Below, piece by piece: positions 8,012 through 15,268 of a stretch of 16,905 nucleotides of DNA; positions within the stretch are counted from its first letter, which is position 1; each line of letters begins with the position of its first letter. The notes under the pieces were generated by a model, which saw nothing but the letters and a program-made list of their open reading frames with translations, did not search any database and was not told the origin of the DNA. The translations under genes were made by a program, and so were the position numbers. The DNA is from JAYZDF01 sp036337945. GTDB lineage: Bacteria; Myxococcota; Kuafuiibacteriia; Kuafuiibacteriales; Kuafuiibacteriaceae. The stretch is taken from the NCBI GenBank assembly GCA_036337945.1, contig JAYZDF010000102.1, positions 1 through 16,905 of the forward strand, written 5' to 3'.

Positions 8012-8824
8012 ATGGTCAGTGCAAGTATCGGAGTACTCGTGTTGGGTGCAACAATGGGAATTCACATCGAAGGTGTGAAGGATGTACCGAAGAAGGAATT
8101 GGGCGCGATCTTGAAGCGACTTAAGAAAGGCTTCGAAGCGAAAGGCGATAAGGTCAAGTTGGATCGTAAAGTCGGTCCATGCATTGATTCACCGGAATGT
8201 GTCGCAAAAGTACGGACGCGGACAAAGGCCCAAAAGATCCTTTTTCTAATGCTAAGCAAGGGAACCGCTAAGGCCAATAAGCTCGTCACGACGATTGTAT
8301 TCGAAGACAATCAGCGACGAAAAATAGGCGTAAAGATTCCAGTTAAGAGATCTATTTGGGACAAGTTATTTCCCAAGCTGGTATCCAAGCTTTACAAGTT
8401 GAAACCAAAACCTGGTGCAGCGGTCGCAAAAGCCTCAGGCAAGTCGGCACCACCGCCAATACCAGGCGCTTCCTCGGCGCCTCCCCCTGTTCCTGGCGCA
8501 AGCTCTGCACCTCCAGCGGTTTCGGTAAACCCAGCAGCGACTTCTTCTCCGAATCTGACGCAAGCGACGGTTGAAGGTAGTTCTGGATTTTCATGGGCAC
8601 CTTGGGCGACCCTCGCAGGAAGTTTAGTTGCAGGTGGCGCGGGAATTTATTTTGGACTTCAGTCATCGTCGGCGAGAACGTCTGCACTCTCTGCTTCGCA
8701 TGAAGTGGCTGAAATCGAAGCGCTCAACGATGACATCTATGTAAACGGCATGACCGCGAATGCGCTCCTAGGTACCGCAGTCGTAGGCATTGCTACTGGC
8801 GTAGTTTTATTCTTTATCGACTAA
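8012..8824 (+). CDS. Unrecognised envelope protein: N-terminal hydrophobic signal, Cys-pair domain, Pro-rich repeat linker, two C-terminal membrane helices
   Basis: I do not recognise a named family. From the ATG at 8012 the 270 residues begin with a hydrophobic stretch (1-16) without positive charge. A basic alpha/beta-like domain (20-130) contains Cys57-Ile-Asp-Ser-Pro-Glu-Cys63, a Cys pair of a kind I associate with myxobacterial periplasmic proteins. Residues 132-180 form a Pro/Ala/Ser linker with 10-residue repeats. Two likely membrane helices follow (about 194-216 and 248-268), separated by a short Ala/Glu-rich segment. No good ribosome site precedes 8012; a CTG at 7991, with AGGGG 5 bases before it, would add Arg-Tyr-His-Leu-Pro-Thr and make a more normal signal peptide. 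The gene ends exactly where the convergent spondin-like lipoprotein gene ends. It reads away from the divergent protease gene, possibly sharing its control region. Confidence 0.75.
   Translation: MVSASIGVLVLGATMGIHIEGVKDVPKKELGAILKRLKKGFEAKGDKVKLDRKVGPCIDSPECVAKVRTRTKAQKILFLMLSKGTAKANKLVTTIVFEDNQRRKIGVKIPVKRSIWDKLFPKLVSKLYKLKPKPGAAVAKASGKSAPPPIPGASSAPPPVPGASSAPPAVSVNPAATSSPNLTQATVEGSSGFSWAPWATLAGSLVAGGAGIYFGLQSSSARTSALSASHEVAEIEALNDDIYVNGMTANALLGTAVVGIATGVVLFFID
8444..8503 (+). repeat. Two tandem 30-bp coding repeats (plus a partial third) in a Pro-rich linker
   Basis: The repeats encode SAPPPIPGAS then SAPPPVPGAS, followed by a degenerate SAPPAV. The two DNA copies differ at several third positions, so the peptide repeat is conserved better than the DNA. 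This suggests selection on a flexible, extended linker rather than a very recent duplication. Confidence 0.7.
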
Positions 8825-10903
8825 TCAATCGAGCGGAGTCACCGTTACACGAACCAGGTCTTTCACCAAAGGATAAGACCAAACAGCGTTTCCATATTTC
8901 CGAATCAATTGATCCCCCTCGGCGGGGCCTCTTCCGGGAAAGGATTGGTTTGTTCCTTGATCTGGACCACCACCTCCGGATTGATTTCCTTCCGTTCCGG
9001 CGTCCCAAGCCTGTAGTCTTGCGTTAATCTCATTGGAGATTTCCATGTTACTTTTTGGCTGCCCGTTCGCGTCGAGCAACTCGATGCCTTGTGGTCCGAG
9101 CGCAAGGAAACTGTCATTTGATGATTGAATCATCGTTGCAAAGTTGAAGGTTCGATTATTGACTGATGGTGCGATCGTCCATACATACCGCTGCCCAGGA
9201 TTGAGGCCTTCGCCCATCGATCCGTCTGGTGTCCTCACAATCTCGGCTGTCACATTTGGCATTGAGTTCAGCTCTCCCTTCAAGCCGTCTGGGTTGCCAT
9301 CTTCTGCGAGTGATTCTAGTTGAGGACTTGCAGCAGACCCATCCGCGAAAAGTTTGGTACCGCCATCATGAAGCATCCACACCAAAGAGCTCAGTCGAGT
9401 TGGAAAGTTACTCGAGTCGCTCGTGTTCTCTAAAGTGATCGTAAACTCTCCGGTGAAGTCACTTTCGATAGTAAGATTCACGATACCTCCAGCTCTGGGG
9501 CCTTCAAGATCATTAACTGCATCATTGTATCGCCGTACTTCAGCGACTGCATCGGGTGACCCACGGTTTGCTGCTGTTTGTCGGGCGATTTGTGTAGGAC
9601 CAATGCCAGGTGGCTCATTGCGTTCTGCGCCTGCATCCCAAACGATTAGTCGTCGATTAATTTCTGCCGCGATATCCTCTGCCTCTCGGAGATTTCCCTG
9701 GTCGGAAATGAGTCTTACACCGTCCGATGGAAGACTAATGAAAACGTCGTTACATTGGGTCAGAGCGATTGCGAAACTCAGCTTGGCCTGCTGCATTGAG
9801 GTTGATACTTCGAAACTATAAGACTCTCCCGGGCCCGCCTTATCAACTTCCGCTTTTGCGAGGCCCACGCCTGCTGCAGATGAGTGCTCTGTGACTAAGT
9901 CGTCCAGTATGGCGTCTCGTGCCAGTCTTCGCAGACCCGCGCTTGCTGCCATACCCTCAGAGAACAGACTCCAGGCATCAGAGTGTGTTGCCCAAAAAAC
10001 GGGTGAGAGACTCGTTGTGAGAGCGCCCTTGTCTTCAGACGTGTTCGTCACGCTAAATCGAAGCGTATCCTCAGATATCTTTGTTACGCTGAACTCAACC
10101 AAGTCAATTGCCAGGGGTAGGCTACGCGTTGAGTAATTGAATAGATGAACAACCCCTTCTGGATTTCCATCTCCTGGATTGGCTTGACGTGCACCTTGGT
10201 TTCGACCCGAGCCGGGTGCTTCATTCGTTTCTGTACCAAGGTCCCAAAGTCCTACATCCGCGGTAATTTCAGTCGCCGCCCGTGGCATCCCATCATCGTC
10301 AAACAGCTTTAATCCGCCGCCACCCGGAGACAAGAATAAGTCATTAGATTCTGAGACCATTGTCGCAAAAGATAGGTAGGGGGACAGGGCATTCGTGGTC
10401 ACGGTGAATTCAAAAGCTTGACCGGGAAGGGCAGCTCCGGGAACGTTCTCTGCGCCACTCGCTGTGGTTCCGGTGGCAGTCGTTTCGTAACCACTGCTGG
10501 AGACACCGGCCAAATTGTCAGCAACTGACGCCAGTGCAGTTCCGTCGCCATCTTCTGCTAAGGCTTGTAGTCCTTCCCCGCGGTCTACCTCCCCCTCGGC
10601 AAACAATGGCGTTCCTTCGCTGTGCGTCGTCCATAAAACCGAAGAAAGCGCGGTCGGCAACATTGATGTATGAGAGTGATTTTCGATACGCACCTGAAAC
10701 GTTTTCGACGGAGGAGGTCCACCATCAATCATTCCAGCATCTACTTGGCTGCCACTATCCGGAAGAGACGAAGCGTCCATGTCTGCTGATGTACCAGCAT
10801 CTGCGCTGCTCATTGTTTCATCTGTTTCATCTGAGCATCCGAGAAACAGAGTGCCACTCAAGATGATCAAGCTAAGAGCCTGCCAGGAAATTTTTCGTTT
10901 CAT
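8825..10903 (-). CDS. Lipoprotein with three tandem spondin-N-like domains
   Basis: The chosen ATG at 10901-10903 gives 692 residues. Met-Lys-Arg-Lys starts a signal peptide with lipobox Leu-Phe-Leu-Gly-Cys23; a TTG 18 codons upstream would spoil it. After lipidation comes an Asp/Ala/Gly/Ser-rich linker (about 24-65), then three copies of one domain of about 200 residues (about 69-260, 272-470 and 487-692). Each copy has Leu-Ser-x3-Trp-x2-His near its start, then Leu-Phe-x2-Gly, Asn-Asp-x-Phe-(Leu/Ile) in the middle, and Trp-Asp-x-Gly-x-Glu-x-Asn near its end. These fit the bacterial spondin_N family (PF06468), whose role in bacteria is poorly known; in animals it is an extracellular-matrix domain. 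Surface adhesion or matrix binding is inference. The ribosome site is weak. The stop abuts the stop of the convergent upstream gene with no spacer. Confidence 0.85.
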   Translation of the reverse strand: MKRKISWQALSLIILSGTLFLGCSDETDETMSSADAGTSADMDASSLPDSGSQVDAGMIDGGPPPSKTFQVRIENHSHTSMLPTALSSVLWTTHSEGTPLFAEGEVDRGEGLQALAEDGDGTALASVADNLAGVSSSGYETTATGTTASGAENVPGAALPGQAFEFTVTTNALSPYLSFATMVSESNDLFLSPGGGGLKLFDDDGMPRAATEITADVGLWDLGTETNEAPGSGRNQGARQANPGDGNPEGVVHLFNYSTRSLPLAIDLVEFSVTKISEDTLRFSVTNTSEDKGALTTSLSPVFWATHSDAWSLFSEGMAASAGLRRLARDAILDDLVTEHSSAAGVGLAKAEVDKAGPGESYSFEVSTSMQQAKLSFAIALTQCNDVFISLPSDGVRLISDQGNLREAEDIAAEINRRLIVWDAGAERNEPPGIGPTQIARQTAANRGSPDAVAEVRRYNDAVNDLEGPRAGGIVNLTIESDFTGEFTITLENTSDSSNFPTRLSSLVWMLHDGGTKLFADGSAASPQLESLAEDGNPDGLKGELNSMPNVTAEIVRTPDGSMGEGLNPGQRYVWTIAPSVNNRTFNFATMIQSSNDSFLALGPQGIELLDANGQPKSNMEISNEINARLQAWDAGTEGNQSGGGGPDQGTNQSFPGRGPAEGDQLIRKYGNAVWSYPLVKDLVRVTVTPLD

Positions 10904-11027
10904 GTTAACGCATTGTCTCGATCCAAAGGGGCGCTTACAAGCCTCAGACCCGACCAAATGTCTAAATAGGCCTGAAACTCCCTGTTTGTATCAAGCCTTG
11001 GCTAGGGATCATTTCTCTTTCGGGTAA
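10904..11027 (-). other. 124-bp gap upstream of the spondin-like lipoprotein gene
   Basis: No gene is supported here. Reading the minus strand, TTGATA and TATTTA are separated by 20 bases, too far apart for a normal sigma-70 promoter, so none is called. No hairpin with a T-run follows the 180-residue gene, so read-through into the lipoprotein gene is possible. Confidence 0.3.
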
Positions 11028-11570
11028 TCATGGGTCAAAATTGACCTGCAGACTGAGTTCTTCCTTCTGCCCCGAGGACAGTTTTGACTTCTCTAGGAGC
11101 TTTTGTAGCTCCTTACTCAGCTTCTCGTTTTTTGGAGCCTTGATGTAGTCTGCGTTTCTCACTTTCCCCTTCTGTGAGAAGACCATCCGAATAACGATGG
11201 AGCGGCCGCTTTCAGGTTTGTATTTCGCTTTTAGTTTGTCGTAGCCGGGCTTTATCGATTCAACCCATTCAATCACAGTACCGTATACTTTTGAGTCGTC
11301 CAAGCCATCGGATATAAAAGAGATATCTCCCACTTTAGTGTTGGGCAGCACAAGCTTTTTTTTGGGGGGTGGTTCTGAGCTTTTCAGTGTCAATCGCCTC
11401 TCGAGCTCGTTGACCTTGTTTTCGAGCATCGCATGCTTTCCGACCAAATCGTTGATGCGGTCTCGGTTCCAATTGAGACGGTCGCGAATCGCCAAGTACG
11501 CAACGGCCATAAGCGCTACGAGAAGTAAGAGAGGACCTAGATCTTTAAAACTGGGCGAAGCTTTAGACAT
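11028..11570 (-). CDS. Single-pass coiled-coil membrane protein with TonB/AgmX-like C-terminal end
   Basis: 180 residues from the ATG at 11568-11570. The open frame continues upstream, but there it overlaps the divergent FadL-type gene and reads as a shadow, so the internal Met followed by a membrane anchor was chosen. Residues 11-28 form a membrane helix. Residues 30-62 look like a short coiled coil (Leu/Val heptads with Arg/Glu/Lys). A Pro-Pro-Pro-Lys-Lys-Lys motif (about 67-72) is followed by a globular C-terminal end (about 112-180). There the pattern Ile-Arg-Met-Val-Phe-Ser-x-Lys-Gly-Lys-Val and the closing Val-Asn-Phe resemble the last domain of TonB and myxobacterial AgmX/PglI proteins. 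It is probably anchored in the inner membrane and faces the periplasm. The TonB-like assignment is tentative. It is divergent from the FadL-type operon and upstream of the spondin-like lipoprotein, with a 124-base gap. Confidence 0.65.
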   Translation of the reverse strand: MSKASPSFKDLGPLLLLVALMAVAYLAIRDRLNWNRDRINDLVGKHAMLENKVNELERRLTLKSSEPPPKKKLVLPNTKVGDISFISDGLDDSKVYGTVIEWVESIKPGYDKLKAKYKPESGRSIVIRMVFSQKGKVRNADYIKAPKNEKLSKELQKLLEKSKLSSGQKEELSLQVNFDP

Positions 11571-11664
11571 ATCACCCACTGCATAGCGCAACCGAGACTT
11601 AAACGGCGAAAAAATTCGACCCAAAAGAGCTATTTTTCCCTCCCAACTTGAGGAATCTTTAGAG

Positions 11665-11693
11665 ACAGGCTTTACCTTTACGGAGCAGCCTGT
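11665..11693 (+). promoter_or_regulatory. Stem-loop candidate in the leader of the FadL-type operon
   Basis: ACAGGCT (11665-11671) and AGCCTGT (11687-11693) form a perfect 7-bp stem, extendable by one G-T and one A-T pair, around a 15-base loop. The stem ends 8 bases before the GAGGGA ribosome site (11702-11707). It could be a leader hairpin or the two half-sites of an operator. No strong promoter is visible in the 142-base divergent gap 11571-11712. Confidence 0.35.
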
Positions 11694-11712
11694 TTGCGAA
11701 TGAGGGACACAA

Positions 11713-13341
11713 ATGACTAATCTAAAAACTTTGCGACTAGGCACCACGTTCCTTATCGCACTATTCATCTTCGGCAGCTCCTCTGCGATTGCGGATGGAT
11801 ATGAAAATGTACCCGCGGGGTCGAGGACTGCGGCTATGGGGGGCGCAGGGATAGCGGCAGGCTGGGACTCGGCAATGCCGCTCTTAAACCCCGCTGGACT
11901 AGCGCTCATTCCCAACTCCGTGGCCTCGTTGTCAGCATCTCTTTATCAAACCAGTTTGGTGTCCATCGAAAACTACGTCGCCGACGGGAACATCGTACCC
12001 AGCCGCTGGGGTGATCTTCGAGTTTCTGAACCGGGGGTAGAATCGGTTGAATTTGGCTCGTTTCCTTCTGGTTTGGCGTACTTTTATCATCTCGGAAGCT
12101 CGGACTTACCGATGACTTTGGCGGCCTCTCTTTCGGTTCCTCGACACATTAATCGGCGATTCATTCTCAACACTGAATTTAGCGGAGACCCGCAAGGACA
12201 GGCTTTTGGTGTTTCAATTAGTGACAATATCACAACCATCGTCTTGGAAGAGCAATATGTGGCCGCGTTGTCTTGGGCTATGGCCCTAAAAAATCTAAGG
12301 ATTGGGGCATCGTTACTGACGAGTTACACAACCTACGCTCGTAGTTCTGACCGCAGTCAACTGACTGCGCTAGGAACCGCTAATTTCTTACGTGAACTCC
12401 TCAAGGAAGCGACCTTCATAAATAGTTTTGATGTCGGAGCAATCGCCGGTGTTCAGTATCGCGCCACAGATTGGCTAGGCTTAGGTTTGAGTATTCGAAC
12501 GCCTTCTTTTCATATTCACGGAACCTTGGACCAATCTACTGATTACACCAGAATTGAATCCGGCGCGGAACCCCTAATCATGGTCGACCAATTATTGGGT
12601 AAACCGGAAACTGCCCGCGGTTTTCCGCTCAAAATTGGGGCAGGATTTACGATCGACGGCGACTCATGGTCTTTGGCTATCGACGGGCAATATTATCGTC
12701 CGCGCCAAAACGAAGTTCGTTTAGTAGGAACGTCCATCAACTCCTCTATCGGCGGTCAAGACGAGGGTACTGACCGAACGAGTGAAATTGACGCCTCTCC
12801 CAAACGGGTTAATGTCTTCAATTTTGCCGTTGGCTTCGAATACGCACTAACCGATTCAAATTGGCTCCGTGCGGGCGTGTTTAGTGAAGGGACTGCCGAG
12901 GAGCAGGCCGATATTTCTATCAAGAATCGGCCGCGTGTTTCGCCTGAATTCCTCTTTACTTTTCCTATCAACCGATATGGCGCAAGTCTGGGTCTCGGAA
13001 CAAAACTAGGCCCTATCGATACGACGGTTGGCGTACGCACAACTTTTGGAAAGGGAGGAACACCTCGATATGCTCCCGAGAAAATATTTTTCGGTAACGC
13101 TGAGAGGTTTCTAGATACAACCCAAGCTACGGTCGTAGACACTGTGGTCTTCATTAGTGCGGCCGTTGACGTTTCCGTTGAGGCGCAGAAAGTAAAAATT
13201 CGGTCAGCACCAAATGAAGGTACGCCGGTCGAAATATCGATTGAGCGTGAAGCACCCGTGGAAGAAAAATCTTCACCTGAAGCAGAAGAAAAACTACCAG
13301 CTGAAACACCCTCTGATGCAACGAAAGGAGATCAACCATGA
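11713..13341 (+). CDS. OmpP1/FadL/TodX-family outer-membrane channel protein with extended acidic C-terminal tail
   Basis: 542 residues. A signal peptide ends at Ala-Ile-Ala27/Asp. The mature start is Gly-Ser-Arg-Thr-Ala-Ala-Met-Gly-Gly-Ala with Asn59-Pro-Ala-Gly-Leu-Ala64, the hallmark of the FadL/TodX family, whose barrels pass hydrophobic compounds through the outer membrane with an N-terminal plug. Alternating hydrophobic strands run to about residue 490. E. coli FadL has about 446 residues and ends at its last strand, while here some 45-50 further residues follow, rich in Glu, Pro, Ala and Lys. The substrate cannot be read from the sequence. GAGGGA (11702-11707) precedes the ATG. The TGA overlaps the ATG of the Cys-rich lipoprotein (ATGA at 13338-13341), so the two are translationally coupled. 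The oppositely oriented single-pass TonB-like gene lies 142 bases upstream. Confidence 0.88.
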   Translation: MTNLKTLRLGTTFLIALFIFGSSSAIADGYENVPAGSRTAAMGGAGIAAGWDSAMPLLNPAGLALIPNSVASLSASLYQTSLVSIENYVADGNIVPSRWGDLRVSEPGVESVEFGSFPSGLAYFYHLGSSDLPMTLAASLSVPRHINRRFILNTEFSGDPQGQAFGVSISDNITTIVLEEQYVAALSWAMALKNLRIGASLLTSYTTYARSSDRSQLTALGTANFLRELLKEATFINSFDVGAIAGVQYRATDWLGLGLSIRTPSFHIHGTLDQSTDYTRIESGAEPLIMVDQLLGKPETARGFPLKIGAGFTIDGDSWSLAIDGQYYRPRQNEVRLVGTSINSSIGGQDEGTDRTSEIDASPKRVNVFNFAVGFEYALTDSNWLRAGVFSEGTAEEQADISIKNRPRVSPEFLFTFPINRYGASLGLGTKLGPIDTTVGVRTTFGKGGTPRYAPEKIFFGNAERFLDTTQATVVDTVVFISAAVDVSVEAQKVKIRSAPNEGTPVEISIEREAPVEEKSSPEAEEKLPAETPSDATKGDQP

Positions 13342-15119
13342 ATCAATCGACGAGGAATGTAGCTCTTAGTCTCTGCGCGCTCGCGATAGTAAGCTGTAAA
13401 AACCAACAGAATAAGAGTTTTTTGTGTGTAGAAGACAGCGACTGTCGTAAAAATGGCAGTACAGATAAATGTGAGGCGGTTTCCGGACTATGTGTTCCCT
13501 ACTATGCAAACCCAGATTTCCCAGATGGAAGGAGTCAATTCAAAGGAACTGGTAAAGGTACGGGAGGCGTTCGAGGCGCATTCGATTGCGCCGTCAACTG
13601 GGACTCAGATTTTAAGCCTATAACACAGCAGTCGGAGGCGTTTCGTGGTGCTCGAAAGCAAGGACTTGCGACTGTATTTTTGACTTCTCCTCGACCCGTT
13701 GAGACCTGCGGGGATGTGCAACTCAGAAACCAGACTGGTTCAGACAAAGTACAATTACTCGAAGGTCTGAAGACCGGTTGCGCGATAAGGATTCGGTCGC
13801 GCCAACGTCGCGACAAAGATGGCATCGGCACTCTCGGTAAAGTCATTGAAATTGGGTTTTCTCAATTCTCTGAATCACCTGATGTTCCGGTTTCTGCTTT
13901 CCGAATCGACTTCAGGCCTGACTGGATTGAAGAATTTAGCACGGTCGGAATTGGACAGACGATTAGCCTCTCTCCGTCTGTATTTGAAGACGGTTCGTTT
14001 ATCAAAGAGGGCGATGTCACCGCTCGATACTTCGAACTTTGTGATGACGATGATTATGCTCCAAAAGATGGCGCTGGCTCAGGAGAGCAAATTTCTTCGA
14101 GCTTACGACTGCGTTTTATCGGCACGGATGGCGAGTTGGTTTTGAGTGAGTACACCCCCGAGTCGACCAATGCAAATGGGGACCTTATTCCTGGTCGGCT
14201 TCGCGGTTTCTTCGACTTTAAATTAGTAGAAACCCAAAATAGAAATGCGAAGAATGCCGGGGCAATTTGTCAGGTCCCAACCGAATGTGACGACGGAAAT
14301 GGCTGTCTGGATAATGAGATCATTACCCCGGTTTGCTTTGCATCTGAGTGCATGCCGCTTCTGCGGCCGAGCGAAGATCAGAAGGGCCAGGGGATTTGTG
14401 GTGGCCGCTGTCGCGATGCTCAAGATTGTGGCTATCATCCACAGAACAATCCAAGCGCCTATTGTCTCCAGCTTCCAGGCAAGAATGCAGATGACGGTCA
14501 GTGTATTCAGATTTGCAGTACTGTTCTATCCAATAATGTATGTAGCGAAAATACGGTCTGTCGTCCGGGAACAGACTTTCAATCTGAGTTTGGTGGCGAA
14601 GGCGGCCCAGCTCGTTGCTTGGATCGCTGCATTCCGAGCGCTTCCCATGAACTTCCCACCGATTGTGCACCAAGCATGACCAGGCCGGATGGAGGCATGA
14701 TGATGTCTCCTGCCGATGGAGGTATAGTGACAGTCAATCCGCTTGGTATCAGCTGTGATGCAATGAATCCATGCCCAACGGGATGGCTGTGTGCGGTGCA
14801 ACCCGCGGTCTCCGTTACCGCCACCACCGTGGGGTATTGCAGTAAAGCCTGCATGTCTGGAGGTGAATGTACTGCGAACTATTCAGGTCCTGGACAACCT
14901 ACCTGCGCTCCGCCAGCCAAGTTGATCGCACCTACAGGTGCGACCATGATTCGGCCTCGAACCTGTGGAATTTTGTGTGGTTCTGGTCTGGTAGGCCCAG
15001 GAATCGTTGCCGAAATGTGCCCGGACCAAATGCAGTGTAACGATATTGTAGATAACTCCAATCCCACTCAATTTATGATGCCGACCCTCGATAGTATGAA
15101 CGACTACTGTACTGAGTAA
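13338..15119 (+). CDS. Cysteine-rich lipoprotein, function unknown
   Basis: 593 residues. The signal peptide carries the lipobox Ala-Ile-Val-Ser-Cys20, so the mature protein is lipid-anchored. Two Cys-rich zones flank a central part: a short N-terminal one (about 30-55; four Cys in a pattern common in myxobacterial lipoproteins) and a long C-terminal one (about 310-593), where closely spaced Cys pairs recur and an Asp-Gly-Gly-Met-Met-Met stretch forms a linker. The middle (about 75-300) looks like a beta-rich domain with few cysteines. The many cysteines imply disulfides in the periplasm or on the surface. It is coupled to the FadL-type gene through an ATGA overlap, with AAAGGAG (13324-13330) 7 bases before the ATG, so it may be an accessory of that channel. 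No enzyme motif was recognised. Confidence 0.8.
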   Translation: MNQSTRNVALSLCALAIVSCKNQQNKSFLCVEDSDCRKNGSTDKCEAVSGLCVPYYANPDFPDGRSQFKGTGKGTGGVRGAFDCAVNWDSDFKPITQQSEAFRGARKQGLATVFLTSPRPVETCGDVQLRNQTGSDKVQLLEGLKTGCAIRIRSRQRRDKDGIGTLGKVIEIGFSQFSESPDVPVSAFRIDFRPDWIEEFSTVGIGQTISLSPSVFEDGSFIKEGDVTARYFELCDDDDYAPKDGAGSGEQISSSLRLRFIGTDGELVLSEYTPESTNANGDLIPGRLRGFFDFKLVETQNRNAKNAGAICQVPTECDDGNGCLDNEIITPVCFASECMPLLRPSEDQKGQGICGGRCRDAQDCGYHPQNNPSAYCLQLPGKNADDGQCIQICSTVLSNNVCSENTVCRPGTDFQSEFGGEGGPARCLDRCIPSASHELPTDCAPSMTRPDGGMMMSPADGGIVTVNPLGISCDAMNPCPTGWLCAVQPAVSVTATTVGYCSKACMSGGECTANYSGPGQPTCAPPAKLIAPTGATMIRPRTCGILCGSGLVGPGIVAEMCPDQMQCNDIVDNSNPTQFMMPTLDSMNDYCTE

Positions 15120-15177
15120 GTCTTAGTTTTTCGTCTTCCTCCAAACTTTTCCCCTGCTGCTCTTGTCTTGCGTTCGC

Positions 15178-15203
15178 AAATGGGTTCTTCAGAAGTCCCA
15201 TTT
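15178..15203 (+). terminator. Hairpin between the Cys-rich lipoprotein gene and fumC, possible terminator
   Basis: AAATGGG (15178-15184) pairs perfectly with CCCATTT (15197-15203). The 12-base loop can itself pair (TTCT with AGAA). It lies 58 bases after the lipoprotein stop in the 149-base gap before fumC. Only three Ts follow the stem, so termination may be weak. A smaller stem (TTGC GTTC GCAA, 15168-15179) touches its 5' side. Confidence 0.4.
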
Positions 15204-15268
15204 CATACCCTTAATTAAGCTCAAAATTTTCTTGAGTAGGTCCGGAATGCAAAGAGGAGAAGTTAGCA

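Noticed and set aside
10904..10957. TTG start 18 codons upstream of the spondin-like lipoprotein
   Set aside because: It places charged and polar residues and two Cys before the Met-Lys-Arg signal peptide; the internal ATG gives a standard lipoprotein signal.
11032..11045. GGTCAAAATTGACC inverted repeat at the end of the 180-residue gene, as a terminator
   Set aside because: Only a 5-bp usable stem, within coding sequence, and no T-run after it.
11571..11915. N-terminal extension of the 180-residue gene (open frame to 11915)
   Set aside because: It would overlap the FadL-type gene antisense by about 200 bases and bury the membrane anchor mid-protein. The Met at 11570 directly precedes the anchor.
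15210..15219. CTTAATTAAG palindrome upstream of fumC as an operator or promoter
   Set aside because: Short AT-rich palindrome; no -35/-10 pair at correct spacing could be defined around it.
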